From Sinonovacula constricta (lineage: Eukaryota; Mollusca; Bivalvia; Cardiida; Solecurtidae), in the NCBI GenBank assembly GCA_007844125.1, contig CM017567.1, positions 16,941,480 through 17,005,479 of the forward strand: 64,000 bases of DNA, in the 5' to 3' direction. Each line of letters starts with the position of its first letter. Position 1 is the first letter of the stretch. Positions 45,736 to 59,233 of this stretch are shown one piece after another. The notes under the pieces were generated by a model. It made no database searches. It was not told the origin of the DNA and was given only the letters and a program-made list of their open reading frames with translations. The translations under genes and the position numbers were made by a program.

Positions 45736-48700
45736 GATATTGACCTCATTTCAGTCTTCTGTGATGAAAAAAATATACAAACAAAACACCTTGAGCACTG
45801 AGCAGATGTATGAAGCATGTGTACAGGTCATTCCAAAACAGAATGACTTCCAATTTAGACTAATGACTGATTGTCTCTTGATCTGTCTATCTGTTTGTTA
45901 GATTTTTATTTGTTTTATCTTCTTTTTCTTGATGTGTTTTTATTCTGTTTATCTTACTATTCGATAGCTTTGTCTATTATTGGTATGTTTTTGAAAATAG
46001 CTACTTCTAGATTTGACAGAATTGGTAACATGCTTCTGTATTTCCATTCTGTCCAAATTGTATTGTACTATAATTTAGAGCTTGGCCCTCAAGATACAAT
46101 CTCACTTGGAGCCCTTACACCCCAGTTGAGTGAACTGAGAGAAACCATGTCCATCCAGGAGTACTATCATTGTGGCACCATAAATTGTTTACAAGGATCC
46201 TGCTTTAAAATGTTAATGATTAATACATCCTGCAGTCATTAGAACACACTTGGACAGATAACTTCAAGAAAACCATCAATGCTAAGCATCACCATAAAAC
46301 CAACACAAACCATGAAAAAAAATTTAAAAGATGTTTAAACATTGATTGACCTTGCATGACCTTGACTACCCGTGGTCAGTAAATGCCCGGAAAAAAGTAA
46401 TGTGCCAAAAGAAACAAATATATTTGTCTAAGAAGACTAGAAACATCAATTGTGTCCCCAATATGCCTCAGATGTTAATATTGTCATCTGTTTCAACTAG
46501 ATTACATTTAGTAACACAGATATACATGAAATGCAGATTCATAAATTAACAACACAGTGCAGGAATATCTCTCATTGACTTTAGGGGCAAAAGGAGGGAG
46601 AAAAATGTTATGAGAACAAGTGTTCCAGTGGCAATACATTCTGTACAAGGCCAAGATATTTGCAGTATCCTGTGCGGGGCACCACTGCCTTCTGTGGCTC
46701 TATACCAGATTTACTGTCAGGATTTTGATTCCGATCACAGGGATGTAGTGTTGATGAAATAAATCAAAGCAATTGTTGAGGAGCTGTTCAGTAAAGTATT
46801 TCTACCAACCAACAAGAACTGGGAGTTTATGTTGTACTTAGTGTATTATGGTTGCAGCTGATAGAACTAATGAGCAGTTTAACCTTTTTTTTAAACCAGG
46901 TTTAATTTTTCAAAGCTTGTCATGTGTGAGGAGTTTCCAGAATTGGAAATTATAACAAGTTTAGAAAAGTATGTTCAGTTTGAATAAAGAATCTGTATGC
47001 ACATCCTTATTTAGATCACTCATCAGTCTACAGTTGCCTGAGAGGTCCATCATATTAAAGGATGTCACTAATTCCCCTGCAAACAATCAAGCATCTGATA
47101 TGGATTATGGGTCTATTTACATCACTTCTTGTTGACTAAAGTTTTGTCACTCTAGGCAATTAAAGTCGTCCAGCTATTTATGGCAGAATCTTTTGCCTTT
47201 GAATTTATAAATAGATTGCAAACATTGAAAACCATTTAAGCATTTCTAGGTCTGTTATGATTACAGCAAATGCTAAGGCATAAAATATAAAGTCATTCAA
47301 AGAGTAAGTATTATGCTAAATAAAAGTGTGCACTTTTCACCTAGCTACCTATTTGTCCTGCATTCATACTTTAAAGTATATTGCTGGCAGTTTGAGCATC
47401 AAGTAAAGTATTGTATCAGGACATTTGGGGAATGACCTGAGAACAATAATCAACCCCAAAAAGTTGATGTAGAACATCAAAGTTTTCGGAAAATACATGT
47501 AATGTAAAAATAGACAAAAGAAAATGTTTTCCCAACGCAGTTGCATGTATGAGCCTTGACAATCTTTTACCTCGGACCAGCATTTACATTATTAATCAAC
47601 ATAACTCATTTATTTTATTTACAATTCCTGTTTTAATAAATAAATCATCATTCAAATTAACCATCCATAAAATATGCTTAATACACAATAATTTATCCTT
47701 TAATACTTTTCACAAATTGTTGGTCTTTGCTTTTCTATCTTGGTCGTTTTTGGTCATTAAATGTAAAAATATGTAAAACAATATAAAATGTATCTCTGTA
47801 ATTCATAGCACATCAATTTTGGTTGGAAATAAGTTGAACTAGTTATCTCTGAAAATTCTTATTTGGCACATTTTACATTAGCACCTTTGACCGAGGTCAC
47901 ATGATTGTCTGGAAATTCAAAGCAGATGGAAAAAGCTCAACTACAGTACAATATGCATTGGACTTAGCTTGTATAGCAAGTTCTCAGTGACCCATTAATA
48001 CTTAACAAGGAAGAGTATGGATGTGAGACATTCAAGAAGGCACTGTAGAGAGTATGGCCTGTAAACAAGAAGATGGCTATCCGCCAGATTTAACACTGTA
48101 CATGTATTTATACTGTCAATTCATTAAATAAATATTTTAGAGTTCAATTTTGTTTGAGTAACAACCAGTAACTCTGATGGAAACTAGACTATCTACTGCT
48201 TTGTTTTTTTCTTTGTTATCTGCTATATCCGTAATTACAAGCTGCATTGCTAACATCGGCAGACTCAGTTTCTTTCGTTAAACAATACTAAAGTTCCCAT
48301 AAAAAATATAAAAACAAAAGTATTCCATAAGAGGCACTGCTCTCAAGAGCAGCTCCAATGAGTTTGATTTGGTAGCAACTAGATCTGAGTTACAGTGACA
48401 AGCTATTGGCGACGCGCTGGATCGCGAGGCCTATATATGGAATGCTCACTGATATTTGCACATGGAGAAAAGTTTGTTTTGCGGACTTTCTAAACCTGAT
48501 AAAATACAGGTACGAATTCGGTAAATGGCATTCTATTTTAGTTATTTTTTTTTATATTTTTTTTTATTTTTTGTGTGTCTGTAACTTTCAGAGTAACTTT
48601 AAAAATAAACAATAAGATACTGAGAAAGAAACAACATACTACATTCAAGAAAAATACTATCTGAACATTACTTATTTGTGTAATGTGAAGCTGCTGCATA

Positions 48701-49989
48701 TGTGCACTTTCTGCTTGTACACTTTATTTTTATAGTTAATTATAATAAATTTGCAACTTTTTTTTTACATATGTTACACATGAAAACTTATTAAATGGTT
48801 TTGAATTTTGCATTTTATTTTGTTTTAAACCATTCTATGGCCTCAGGAATATAAGTTATACATACTTTTTCTCGAATTTATAGTATACTGAGAACTTTCA
48901 AATAAAAGCCATACATTTCAAATGTCTTTGTTACTTGCTCACTTATTGCTTTAATCTATTTACCTCTTTCACTTTTTGTGTCACCTTTGATGCTTCTCAT
49001 CAACGACTTTTCTTGTACATTTACTGTGTTGGTTCTGTACATTTACCCTTGCACAAAAACAAAGTACTTAAGGTCATGTGCCTCAATTTGACATCTGGCT
49101 AAACTTTGGTTTGATATTTGAAAATAAAAGTTTTATTTCAGTAATACACTATAAAGCTTTCTAAATGGGATAATGCTTGTTTTTTAAATTGTTAAATTGA
49201 ATGATGTCCATTTGTCACTGTTTAGTGTTTTTATTTACATTTATGTTTACAAAGTACAGAAGGTTTTTTTTCACATTGGCATACTTATCTGCCTTGTGTA
49301 AACCGTACTGAAAATAATTCTGATGTCTTTTTCTCAGTTGTTCAAGTAATCTTAAGTTCTCAGACCAATATAGTATCTTTAATTCAAACACCAAGTGTAC
49401 AATATACTTAAATCTGTTAATGATAATAAAGATTCTTTTTATCTCAGTTAACATCAAAAATCTTGACTTTTATGTCCAAGGACCTGTTGTTACAATGTGA
49501 CAGTAACTACATAAAACTATGCATTGGAGGAGGGATACATGAGCCACTCAAAATGTTACCTGGCATAGACTTACTTGTATTACATTTTCAACATACCTGA
49601 GTTGACAAACCTTGCACTAGAGGTATTTTACCCATCTCATCAAAGTTGTTATTTTTGTTTAGTTTATAAATTGTGACTTTTTTGGAATTCTTTTTTTTAA
49701 TTCTGTTCTTGTTTATTGTTTATTTTATACTTTAGATCTATTTAAAAATTGTGTACTTAATTCAACTGGAAAAGAAATGTGCTAAGAAGCAGAGTAAGGA
49801 ATTACACTTAAAATGTGTGGGGATTTTCTTTTCAAATGTTGGTGGCAAAAGGAACATGTTTTACTATAACATTTAATCGGAGTTGCAATAAAACAATCAC
49901 ATATGAAGAAAATCTGGACTTGAGAGTAGAAACACATAAACTCTTGTAATGAGTTTCAGAAATTTAAAAACATTTACCATCATCTAACT
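45736..49989. other. Unique AT-rich region, nothing secure
   Basis: No gene recognised. A weak exon candidate lies at about 46079-46180 (reads LGALTPQLSELRETMSIQEY after an AATTTAG acceptor) but has no donor. The rest is AT-rich, with T runs at 48540-48570 and no long frames. Confidence 0.35.
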
Positions 49990-51771
49990 GCTAAATGTAT
50001 TGAACTCTGCACTTTCCCTCCCTCTGCCACCTATTACAGGACCTAATGACTTAATTAAGCATTGAACTAATCACTTCTATCTCTCTGCTGCATATTACAG
50101 GACCTAATGACTTTGTAAAGTATTGAACTCTGCACTTTCCCTCCCTCTGCCGCATATTACAGGACCTAATGACTTAGTTAAGTATTGAACACAGAACTTT
50201 CCCTTCCTCTGCAGCATATTACAGGATCTAATGACTTTGTAAAAGTAATGAACACAGAACTTTCCCTCCCTCTGCCACATATTAGAGGACCTAATGACTT
50301 AGTTAAGAATTAAACACAGACCTTTCCCTCCCTCTGCCACATATTAGAGGATCTAATGACTTAATTAAGTATTGAACTAAGCACTTCTCTCTCTCTGCTG
50401 CATATTACAGGATCTAATGACTTAATTAAGTATTGAACTAAGCACTTCTCTCTCTCTGCTGCATATTACAGGACCTAATGACTTTGTTAAGTATTGAACA
50501 CGGAACTTTTCTTCCCTGTGCCACATATTAGAGGACCTAATGACTTAGTAAAATATTGAAAGTTAAATATTGAACTCGGCACTTTTTTCTCCCTCAGTAC
50601 TTCGTTTAGTATTGAACTCAGAACTTTTTCTCCCTCTGCCACGTATTATAGGACTAAATTACTAAAGTATTGAACCAGGCACTTTTCCTCCCTCTTCCGA
50701 TAACAGGATCTAATGACCTAGTTAAGCAATAAACTCGACACTTTCCCTCCCTCTGCCGCATATTACAGGACATAATGACCTAGTTAAGTATTGAACCCGG
50801 CTCTTTCCTTCTCTCTGCCACCTATTACAGGACATAATGACCTAGTTAAGTATTGCACTTGGCACTTTCCCTCTTTCTGCCAGCTATTACAGGACATAAT
50901 GGCCTAGTTAAGCAATAAACTCGACACTTTCCCTCCCTCTGCCGCATATTACAGGACATAATGACCTAGTTAAGTATTGAACCCGGCTCTTTCCTTCTCT
51001 CTACCACCTATTACAGGACATAATGACCTAGTTAAGTATTGAACCCAGCTTTTTCCTTCTCTCTGCCACCTATTACAGGACATCATGACCTAGTTAAGTA
51101 TTGCACTCGGCACTTTCCCTCTTTCTGCCAGCTATTACAGGACATAATGACCTAGTTAAGCAATAAACTCGACACTTTCCCTCCCTCTGCCGCATATTAC
51201 AGGACATAATGACCTAGTTAAGTATTGAACCCGGCTCTTTCCTTCTCTCTACCACCTATTACAGGACATACTGACCTAGTTAAGTATTGCACTCGGCACT
51301 ATGCCTCTCTCTGCCAGCTATTACAGAACCATATGACTTAGTTAAGTAATGAACCCAACACTTTCCCTCCCTCTACCACCTATTACAGGACATAATGACC
51401 AAGTTAAGTATTGCACTCGGCACTTTGCCTCCCTCTACCACCTATTACAGGACATAATGGCCTAGTTAAGTATTACACTGGGCACTTTCCCTCTCTCTGC
51501 CACCTATTACAGGACATAATGGCCTAGTTAAGTATTGCTCTTGGCACTTTGCCTCCCTCTACCACCTATTACAGGACATAATGGCCTAGTTAAGTATTAC
51601 ATTTGGCACTTTCCATCTCTCTGCCACCTATTACAGGACATAATGGCCTAGCTAAGTATTGCACTTGGCACTTTGCCTCCCTCTACCACCTATTACAGGA
51701 CATAATGGCCTAGTTAAGTATTACACTCGGCACTTTCCCTCCCTCTACCACCTATTTCAGGATATAATGAC
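49990..51771 (+). repeat. 62-bp tandem array, left part, about 29 copies
   Basis: Each unit contains a pyrimidine tract and AG (CCCTCCCTCTACCACCTATT, ACAGGACATAATGACCTAG) then TTAAGTATTGCACTCGGCACTT. The tract plus TTACAG resembles a 3' splice site. Units at the left edge are the most diverged (GACCTAATGACTTAGTTAAG), and divergence falls to the right. The array is split by the element at 51779-52884. Confidence 0.95.
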
Positions 51772-51778
51772 TTAGTTA

Positions 51779-52884
51779 TACCCCCACCACAAAATGTGTG
51801 TGGGGGGGGCTATAATGGATTAGCTTTGTCGTGTCCATGTCTGTCTGTCCGTCCGTCCGTCAGTCCGTCCATTCGTCTCCATAATCATGTCCGCTCTATA
51901 AATCCTATACCAATTGAAGGATTTTCTTCAAACTTGGCTGAAATGTTCACCTCATCAAGGGGATGTGCAGAACCCATGTTGCCCATGTGTCAGCTCAAGG
52001 TCAAGGTCACAATTGAAAGTCAAATATTAGACATTATGTCGTGTCCACTCTGTAAGTCCTACACTAATTGAAAGATTTTTTTTAATCTTGGCTCAAATGT
52101 TCACCTCAACAAGGGGTATGCAGAACCCATGTTACTCTTTCTAGTTTAAGGTCAAGGTCAAATTTGAAGGTCAAAAATTGACTTAAAAAATATTCTTTAA
52201 TTTTAACATGTATTTGAATATTTCTGAAACTAGAAAAAGTATTTGCTTGAAACTTAAAATATAAATGATGTGTCATAATTAGGATATGCAGGTCAAGTTT
52301 CATAACTCTGTATTGCATTTTCACAAAGTTATGCCCCATTTAAGTCTTCAAATTTACATACAATCAAGTATTAGACAATATGTCGTGTCCGCTCTATAAA
52401 TCCTATACTAATGGAAGAATTTTCTTCAAACATTACTCAAATGTTCAACTCAACAAGGTTATGTGCAGAACCCATGTTACCTTTGTGCCAGCTTAAAACA
52501 AGGTCACACTTGAAGGTCAAAATTGACTTAGAAAATGTTCTTAAATTTTAACATGTACTTGAATATTTCTGAAATTAGCACAGGTATTTGCTTGAAACTT
52601 AAAAGATATATGACGTATCACAAGTAAGATATGCAGGTCAAGTTTCATAACTCTGTATTGCATTTTGACAAAGTTATGCCCCTTTTTAAGTCTTTTAATT
52701 TACTTACAATCAATACTAGACAATATGTCGTGTCTGCCCTATAAATTCTATACTTATGGAAGGATTTTCTTCAAACTTGACTCAAATGTTCACCCCAACT
52801 GGGCAATGTGCAGAACCCATCTTACCCTTGTACCAGCTTTGTCAAGGACATTGGTGGGGGTATGAATCGCATTCAGCGATAGGT
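51779..52884 (+). mobile_element. 1.1-kb dispersed repeat element inserted in the 62-bp array
   Basis: TTAGTTA occurs at 51772-51778 and at 52885-52891 on either side, a 7-bp target duplication. The array resumes after it. ATACCCCCACCA near the left end and TGGTGGGGGTAT near the right (about 52851-52863) are inverted. Inside, a motif of about 100 bp (TCGTGTCCGCTCTATAAATC; ATGTTCACCTCAACAAGG; TGCAGAACCCATGTT) recurs four times, at about 51890, 52040, 52385 and 52725. A GTCC-repeat lies at 51843-51870. It has no open frame. From memory, similar sequence is common in bivalve genomes. The class is unknown: it could be a non-autonomous DNA element. Confidence 0.7.
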
Positions 52885-54240
52885 TTAGTTAAGTATTGCA
52901 CTGGGCACTTTCCCTCCCTCTACCACCTATTACAGGACATAATGACCAAGTTAAGTATTGCACTTGGCACTTTGCCTCCCTCTACCACCTATTACAGGAC
53001 ATAATGACCAAGTTAAGTATTGCACTGGGCACTTTCCCTCCCTCTACCACCTATTACAGGACATAATGACCTAGTTAAGTATTGCACTTGGCACTTTCCC
53101 TCCCTCTACCACCTATTACAGGACATAATGACCAAGTTAAGTATTGCACTTGGCACTTTGCCTCCCTCTACCACCTATTACAGGACATAATGACCTAGTT
53201 AAGTATTGCACTTGGCACTTTGCCTCCCTCTACCACCTATTACAGGACATAATGACCAAGTTAAGTATTGCACTTGGCACTTTCCCTCCCTCTACCACCT
53301 ATTACAGGACATAATGACCAAGTTAAGTATTGCACTGGGCACTTTCCCTCCCTCTACCACCTATTACAGGACATAATGACCTAGTTAAGTATTGCACTTG
53401 GCACTTTCCCTCCCTCTACCACCTATTACAGGACATAATGACCAAGTTAAGTATTGCACTTGGCACTTTGCCTCCCTCTACCACCTATTACAGGACATAA
53501 TGACCTAGTTAAGTATTGCACTGGGCACTTTCCCTCCCTCTACCACCTATTACAGGACATAATGACCTAGTTAAGTATTGCACTTGGCACTTTCCCTCCC
53601 TCTACCACCTATTACAGGACATAATGACCTAGTTAAGTATTGCACTTGGCACTTTGCCTCCCTCTACCACCTATTACAGGACATAATGACCTAGTTAAGT
53701 ATTGCACTTGGCACTTTGCCTCCCTCTACCACCTATTACAGGACATAATGACCCAGTTAAGTATTGCACTTGGCACTTTCCCTCCCTCTGCCACCTATTA
53801 CAGGACATAATGACCAAGTTAAGTATTGCACTTGGCACTTTGCCTCCCTCTACCACCTATTACAGGACATAATGACCTAGTTAAGTATTGCACTTGGCAC
53901 TTTGCCTCCCTCTACCACCTATTACAGGACATAATGACCTAGTTAAGTATTGCACTTGGCACTTTCCCTCCCTCTACCACCTATTACAGGACATAATGAC
54001 CTAGTTAAGTATTGCACTTGGCACTTTACCTCCCTCTACCACCTATTACAGGACATAATGACCTAGTTAAGTATTGCACTTGGCACTTTCCCTCCCTCTA
54101 CCACCTATTACAGGACATAATGACCTAGTTAAATATTGCACTTGGTACTTTCCCTCCCTCTGCCACCTATTACAGGACCTAACGACCTAGTTAAATATTG
54201 AACTCAGCACTTTCCATGCATGGAACTCCCTATTACAGGA
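52885..54240 (+). repeat. 62-bp tandem array, right part, about 22 copies
   Basis: Continuation of the array at 49990-51771 after the inserted element. Copies here are very uniform (variants GCCTCCC/CCCTCCC, CTAG/CAAG, CTTGG/CTGGG), so homogenisation or expansion was recent. The last two units decay into unique sequence. Confidence 0.95.
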
Positions 54241-55278
54241 CCTTCAATTCAATTTTTCTCTGGCCTTAAGTTCATTGTAATAGTTACATAATCCCACATA
54301 ATGTAATATTAGTTTAGACATATTTAGAAGTTTCATTGTGCTCCCATTGTCTGGGCAACATGAGCTGCTTGATTTAAACCAAGATACAAACTCTAGCAGG
54401 GATTTTGTTGCTTGTATGATAGCTGTGTTCAGACCATGCCATCAAGTCTGCAACCAGTTAGTAGGGTGGGGTATGTTGTATGTTTATAGGGTGAATGGTC
54501 ACTCCAGCATGTAAAGGGTTCAATAAGCTATCTTAAGTTCTTTTGAAATGTAACTTCTGAGATTTTCCCTTAATTTTCAGATTACAAATATCAATTTTTG
54601 TTTCCTTTAAATAAGAGTGTATACATTTTTTCTGATGTTTCTTGAGATCCTACGCATTGCCTAGGCTGTTTCAATCTGTTTTATATAACTTGGAGTACAA
54701 GTATAGAAAATAGCCAATTGCCATTCACACCATCTTTCCACCTATTTAGACTGCTTGCTTCCCCTTCCGGTATTACTAGCAGAAACAGAGGGAGCATGAC
54801 TGGGCATAAAACAGTGTGGAATATTTAGTTGTCATAACTTGAATGTTTGTTGATCTGTGCAGCAGTATTATATGTTGGCACATACTGTCATCAAGGATCT
54901 TCTATAAAGATGTGGGAAAGAAATTAATCTTTCACAATATGTGTGTGTTATCATCTGTTTACATTTAGTCTTTGCTTCTGCTTTATCTTTCATCTTTAAA
55001 TAAATTTAAATAATAAGAATATTGGTGAATCAAAAGTATTAATGTGATTGTCTATTTGGTGCATGAGTTAATATTACCTCAAAGTGTAATTTTAAACTGG
55101 GTCCAGGTATCATTTCATCATAAGACCTGGTAATACTGCGCTCATATTGTGCTCATATTTACATAATTTTGAATAAAAGTTAAACAACAAGACTTCATAT
55201 AAGAAATAATATAAAATGTCAGGAGCCACTTTTAAGGTGGGCAGAATGTAACCATTCACAGCGACAGCTTATCAAACA
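54241..55278. other. Unique AT-rich sequence, nothing recognised
   Basis: No frame, RNA gene or repeat stands out between the 62-bp array and SINE copy 2. Confidence 0.5.
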
Positions 55279-55480
55279 CCGGACCTGATAGCACAATTGA
55301 TAGAGCATCAGCTCCAGGTACTGGAGGCCCTGGGTTCGATCCCAGACAGCAAAATACCAAGTCGTTTAAAATGTTAATGGTATGCTCAAGCAAATATAAT
55401 GGTAGTTCTACAATTGGTTGGCCCGTTGTCGGGATAATATGACTGGGTGTGGTATCATGCCACGGCATGCTATACACAGT
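55279..55480 (+). mobile_element. tRNA-derived SINE, copy 2
   Basis: It starts GGACCTGATAGCACAATTGA, with A-box-like TAGCACAATTGA and a clean B box GGTTCGATCCC. The body has the same blocks in the same order as copy 1 at 17512-17740 (AAGCAAATATAA, GGTTGGCCCG, GACTGGGTGTGGTATCATGCC, GGCATGCTATAC). Copy 2 lacks about 10 bases that copy 1 has before GGCATGC and has more changes in the A box, so the two come from separate insertions of one family. Confidence 0.75.
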
Positions 55481-56059
55481 GAACGCAGCACTTTATCTGT
55501 TTCAAATGGACACCATCTCCAGATAACTGAAATACTGTTAGTGGGACTGATAAAGCCAATAAACATAAACACAGCTTATCAATACTTGTAATAGGATAAT
55601 ACTATTCACCTGTGTTAGGGATCAGTACTGACCAGTAATCATGTTTTACAATCTGTACCTTGGTACTGTAGAGTGTATGAGAGAATGTTGTTGTAAGGGT
55701 GAATGATGTTTACGAATGCATGGGTTGTTTATATAAGATTTAAGTTTACATACTTCAGTCCAAACCAGTATATGGTCATTCAGTAAAACCTAAATTCTGA
55801 TACCCAACATCTGGGTTTGTTTTCTTCAGCGGTAATTTTGCATTTTAAGAAATCTCTCAATTATGACTGGTTTCAATAGAAATAATTAATCTAGTTGGAT
55901 GTAACTTTACGAAACTCATCTTTCTTGTTATTTATTGTTTTATCCAACTCATTTAATATTTTCAGAATACAATAAACACCTATGTTCGATCCTCTGTTTG
56001 CATTACTTAATAAACAGAAGTTAAGAGCAAAAATATTACACTTTCTTTGTCATCGCCAG
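55481..56059. other. Unique sequence, probably the 5' intron of the exon at 56060
   Basis: AT-rich without a frame. It ends in a pyrimidine-rich stretch and CAG acceptor (CTTTCTTTGTCATCGCCAG at 56041-56059). Confidence 0.4.
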
Positions 56060-56191
56060 GTGATGTCCCCACCTGCCCTGCCCCCAGCCACACCAACAAA
56101 TAGAAGGTCAGATCAGAGACCCGCCCCCATGTTTCCTAACAACCATGCAGACCCTGCAGCCTATGGCAGCTACTCAACACAGCCTGTCAAG
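56060..56191 (+). CDS. Candidate internal exon of an unrecognised gene (Pro-rich, 44 codons)
   Basis: 132 bases of GC-rich open sequence in an AT-rich setting, between a good acceptor (TTTGTCATCGCCAG) and a donor (GTCAAG/GTAGGA). Length and frame are symmetric (phase 0 at both ends). It encodes VMSPPALPPATPTNRRSDQR, then PAPMFPNNHADPAAYGSYST, then QPVK: Pro/Ala-rich and without a domain I recognise, as in a disordered linker or cytoplasmic tail. No neighbouring exon can be joined with confidence. It is the strongest host-gene exon in the right half and suggests that the plus strand here is transcribed. The function is unknown. Confidence 0.45.
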
Positions 56192-57745
56192 GTAGGAATA
56201 CAACTGTGTGAATGTCTTTCAAAGAAAAACCTGAATCACAGGTTTATACTAGAGTTGCAGTAACCAGTTAGCTAAAGGACAAGTCCAAAATGCCACTGTT
56301 GTACCAGTTAAGATAACTTAATATAGCAACAAACAGTCTTTATTTGATTCACTTCTTGCTGCTATAAGATCTCTAGAAAAAAAGTTTAATTTGCACAAAA
56401 CAGAAAGTATGTGATAAGAAGACTGGCCCAAAATATTGACTACTTATTGGGCTCAACTTAAAAATTAAACTGTGCTTGTTCAAACCTTCATTACCATAAC
56501 ATGGGTCACGTTACAATTGGAATGTAAACATTGTGTCATTTGCAATGTTAATAAAGCCTGCATAAAACAGGCAAATACTTAGCTCAGTCTCACAGTTAGA
56601 AGAGCACTGGACTGCCATCTATTAAGTACCGAGTTTGGATCCTACAAAAAACAAGCATTCTTTTTCATCTTTTGTCATGCCAACAGGACACACAATTTTA
56701 TTACCAAATTAGTTTTTACAATAAATATTAAGCTACCATGAAAACTGTTTAGGAAAAAATGTAAACCTGCTAGAATTATTATAGACTTTAGGAGAGCTGA
56801 AAAATGAAGCAGTACTGATCCTTTCAATTATAAATATGTGTATATTGATGATGGACACCAGTCCATTGTTAATAATTAATTATCCATATAATATATCTGT
56901 ACCTTTCTGTTATGCCTTATCAGTATGTTTAAAAGAGTAAAGAATATCAGATGTACATTACCATGACAGACACATATTTGACAGAATAAAGAATGTCTGT
57001 TTTTAAAATTACTGGTTATTTGTCCTATGGTATTTCCAGGGAGATTAGTGTGATGGATCTTGCCAAATGCAATAAAAGTGGTTACTTCCCTTTGGTTGCT
57101 AACTTAAAAAAGAAAAAAAAGCACAACTTCTTTGTTTAAAATTATTTAAGCAAAGATTAAAATATAGTAAAATAGAATATTAATGTATAAATAAGTCCAA
57201 TAACCAGATACCAGGAATGTTGTTAACTACCTGAGCAAACTATATATTTAACCCACTTTTATTTCTTGTCTAGAGCGAGCTATGCAATAAAAGAAAGAAA
57301 AAAATGGTCAATGTATTTGTAAAAAATTATGTAATGTGCAAAATGTCCTGTTATGTTGAAACCCAAGGATATTTTATTGCATTTGCCTACAATAGAACAT
57401 AATAAATTTGATTAATTTCTTTACAACCATAGGTGATCATTTATATTTTTATGTCTTTATCATCCTCAATAAAATGATAGCATCTGATCTTTTACAGAAA
57501 ACCATATTTCATTTCTTTATCAGCAAGTATTTACTATTGTTTCTTTATTTACATTTAAGATCTATTATTTTGTATAGAATACTTGATTTGTTGAATAATT
57601 ATACAGCATTCTTTATTGAAACTGCTTGTGTTGAATTTTGAAGTTGACATGTAGCTGATAAAAGAGGTTTGGTGAATATATTCTATATTGTTAACTGTGA
57701 AGTCAATGGTATAAGAATTATGGGATATTTATGCTAATTATTCAT
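56192..57745. other. Unique AT-rich sequence, probably intronic
   Basis: No frame of note. It contains the tRNA-like fragment at 56580-56645. Confidence 0.4.
56580..56645 (+). mobile_element. Degenerate tRNA-like fragment, possible SINE head
   Basis: TAGCTCAGT with AGAAGAGCACTGGACTGCCA resembles an A box and anticodon arm. GAGTTTGGATCCT sits where a B box (GGTTCGAATCC) would be. The arms are too damaged for a tRNA. No conserved SINE body follows. Confidence 0.3.
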
Positions 57746-58426
57746 TGTTTTGGAGCAAGGAATGTTTGAATGAAGTGTTTTGGAATCAGGAAAGTTTGAA
57801 TGAATTGTTTTGGAATCAGGAAAGTTTGAATGAATTTGTTGGTATCAGGAAAGTTTGAATGAATTGGTTGAAATTAGGAAAGTTTGAATGAAGTGTTTGG
57901 AAATCTGGAAAGTTCAAATTAAGTATTTTGGAATCAGGAAAGTTTGAATGAAGTGTTTTGGTATCAGGAATGTTTGAATGAAGTGTTTTGGAATCAGGAA
58001 AGTTTGAATGAAGGAAAGTTTGAATGAAGTGTTTTGGAATCAGGAAAGTTTGAATGAAGTGTTTTGGTATCAGGAATGTTTGAATGAAGTGTTTTGGAAT
58101 CAGGAATGTTTGAATGAAGTGTTTTGGAATCAGGAAAGTTTTAATGAAGTGTTTGGTATCAGGAATGTTTGAATGAAGTGTTTGTGAATCTGAAAAGTTT
58201 GAATGAAGTGTTTTGGTATCAGGAATGATTGAATGAAGTGTTTTGGAATCAGGAAAGTTTGAATGAAGTGTTTGGTATCAGGAATGTTTGAATGAATTTG
58301 TTGGTATCAGGAAAGTTTGAATGAATTGGTTGAAATTAGGAAAGTTTGAATAAAGTGTTTGTGAATCTGGAGAGTTTGAATGAAGTGTTTGTAAATATGG
58401 AAAGTTTGAATGAATTGTTTGAGAGT
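57746..58426 (+). repeat. Degenerate 30-bp tandem array, about 23 copies
   Basis: Unit GAAGTGTTTTGGAATCAGGA then AAGTTTGAAT, with indels of one to a few bases and one partial unit near 58013. A block with GAATTTGTTGGTATCAGG next to GAATTGGTTGAAATTAGG appears twice (57830 and 58290), an internal duplication. Confidence 0.9.
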
Positions 58427-58653
58427 GGTTTGCAGGTCATTACATTTGTCATTTAACTATGTTGTATAATATATTTTGTTTAATGTATTTTTTTTATAAG
58501 TTAGTTTTGTTTCTAAGAAAAAAAACCCAGCAAAGTTTGTAAAAAAAGATTATCATGAAATAATTTGTAAACTAATTATATCCCACAAGGAATGATTTTG
58601 ACAATTTATTTTCTTTTGTGATAAGACCTAGTCCAGATGATTACAGTCAAACA

Positions 58654-59233
58654 TTTGATTTGTGTTTTACATCTACTTTATCTTGTCTTATTAGAGTATC
58701 CTTGATTTGTATTTTACAAGCTACTTTATCTTGCTTTATCTAGTCTTATTAGGGTATACTTGATTTGTATTTTACAAGCTACTTAATCTTGCTTTATCTA
58801 GTCTTATTAGGGTATACTTGATTTGTATTTTACAAGCTACTTTATCTTGCTTTATCTAGTCTTATTAGAGTATCCTTGATTTGTATTTTACAAGCTACTT
58901 AATCTTGCTTTATCTAGTCTTATAAGGGTATACTTGATTTGTATTTTACAAGCTACTTTATCTTGTCTTATTAGAGTATACTTGATTTGTATTTTACAAG
59001 CTACTTTATCTTGCTTTATCTAGTCTGATTAGGGTATACTTGATTTGTATTTTACAAGCTACTTTATCTTGTCTTATTAGAGTATACTTGATTTGTATTT
59101 TACAAGCTACTTTATCTTGTCTTATTAGAGTATACTTGATTTGTATTTTACAAGCTACTTTATCTTGTCTTATTAGAATATACTTGATTTGTATTTTACA
59201 AGCTACTTTATCTCATTTTATAAGAGTATTCTT
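58654..59233 (+). repeat. Tandem array with 48- and 58-bp unit forms, about 11 copies
   Basis: Unit CTTGATTTGTATTTTACAAG, CTACTTTATCTTG, then either a direct TCTTATTAGAGTATA or an added CTTTATCTAG before it. The two lengths alternate irregularly. A plus frame of 71 codons is a by-product. Confidence 0.9.
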
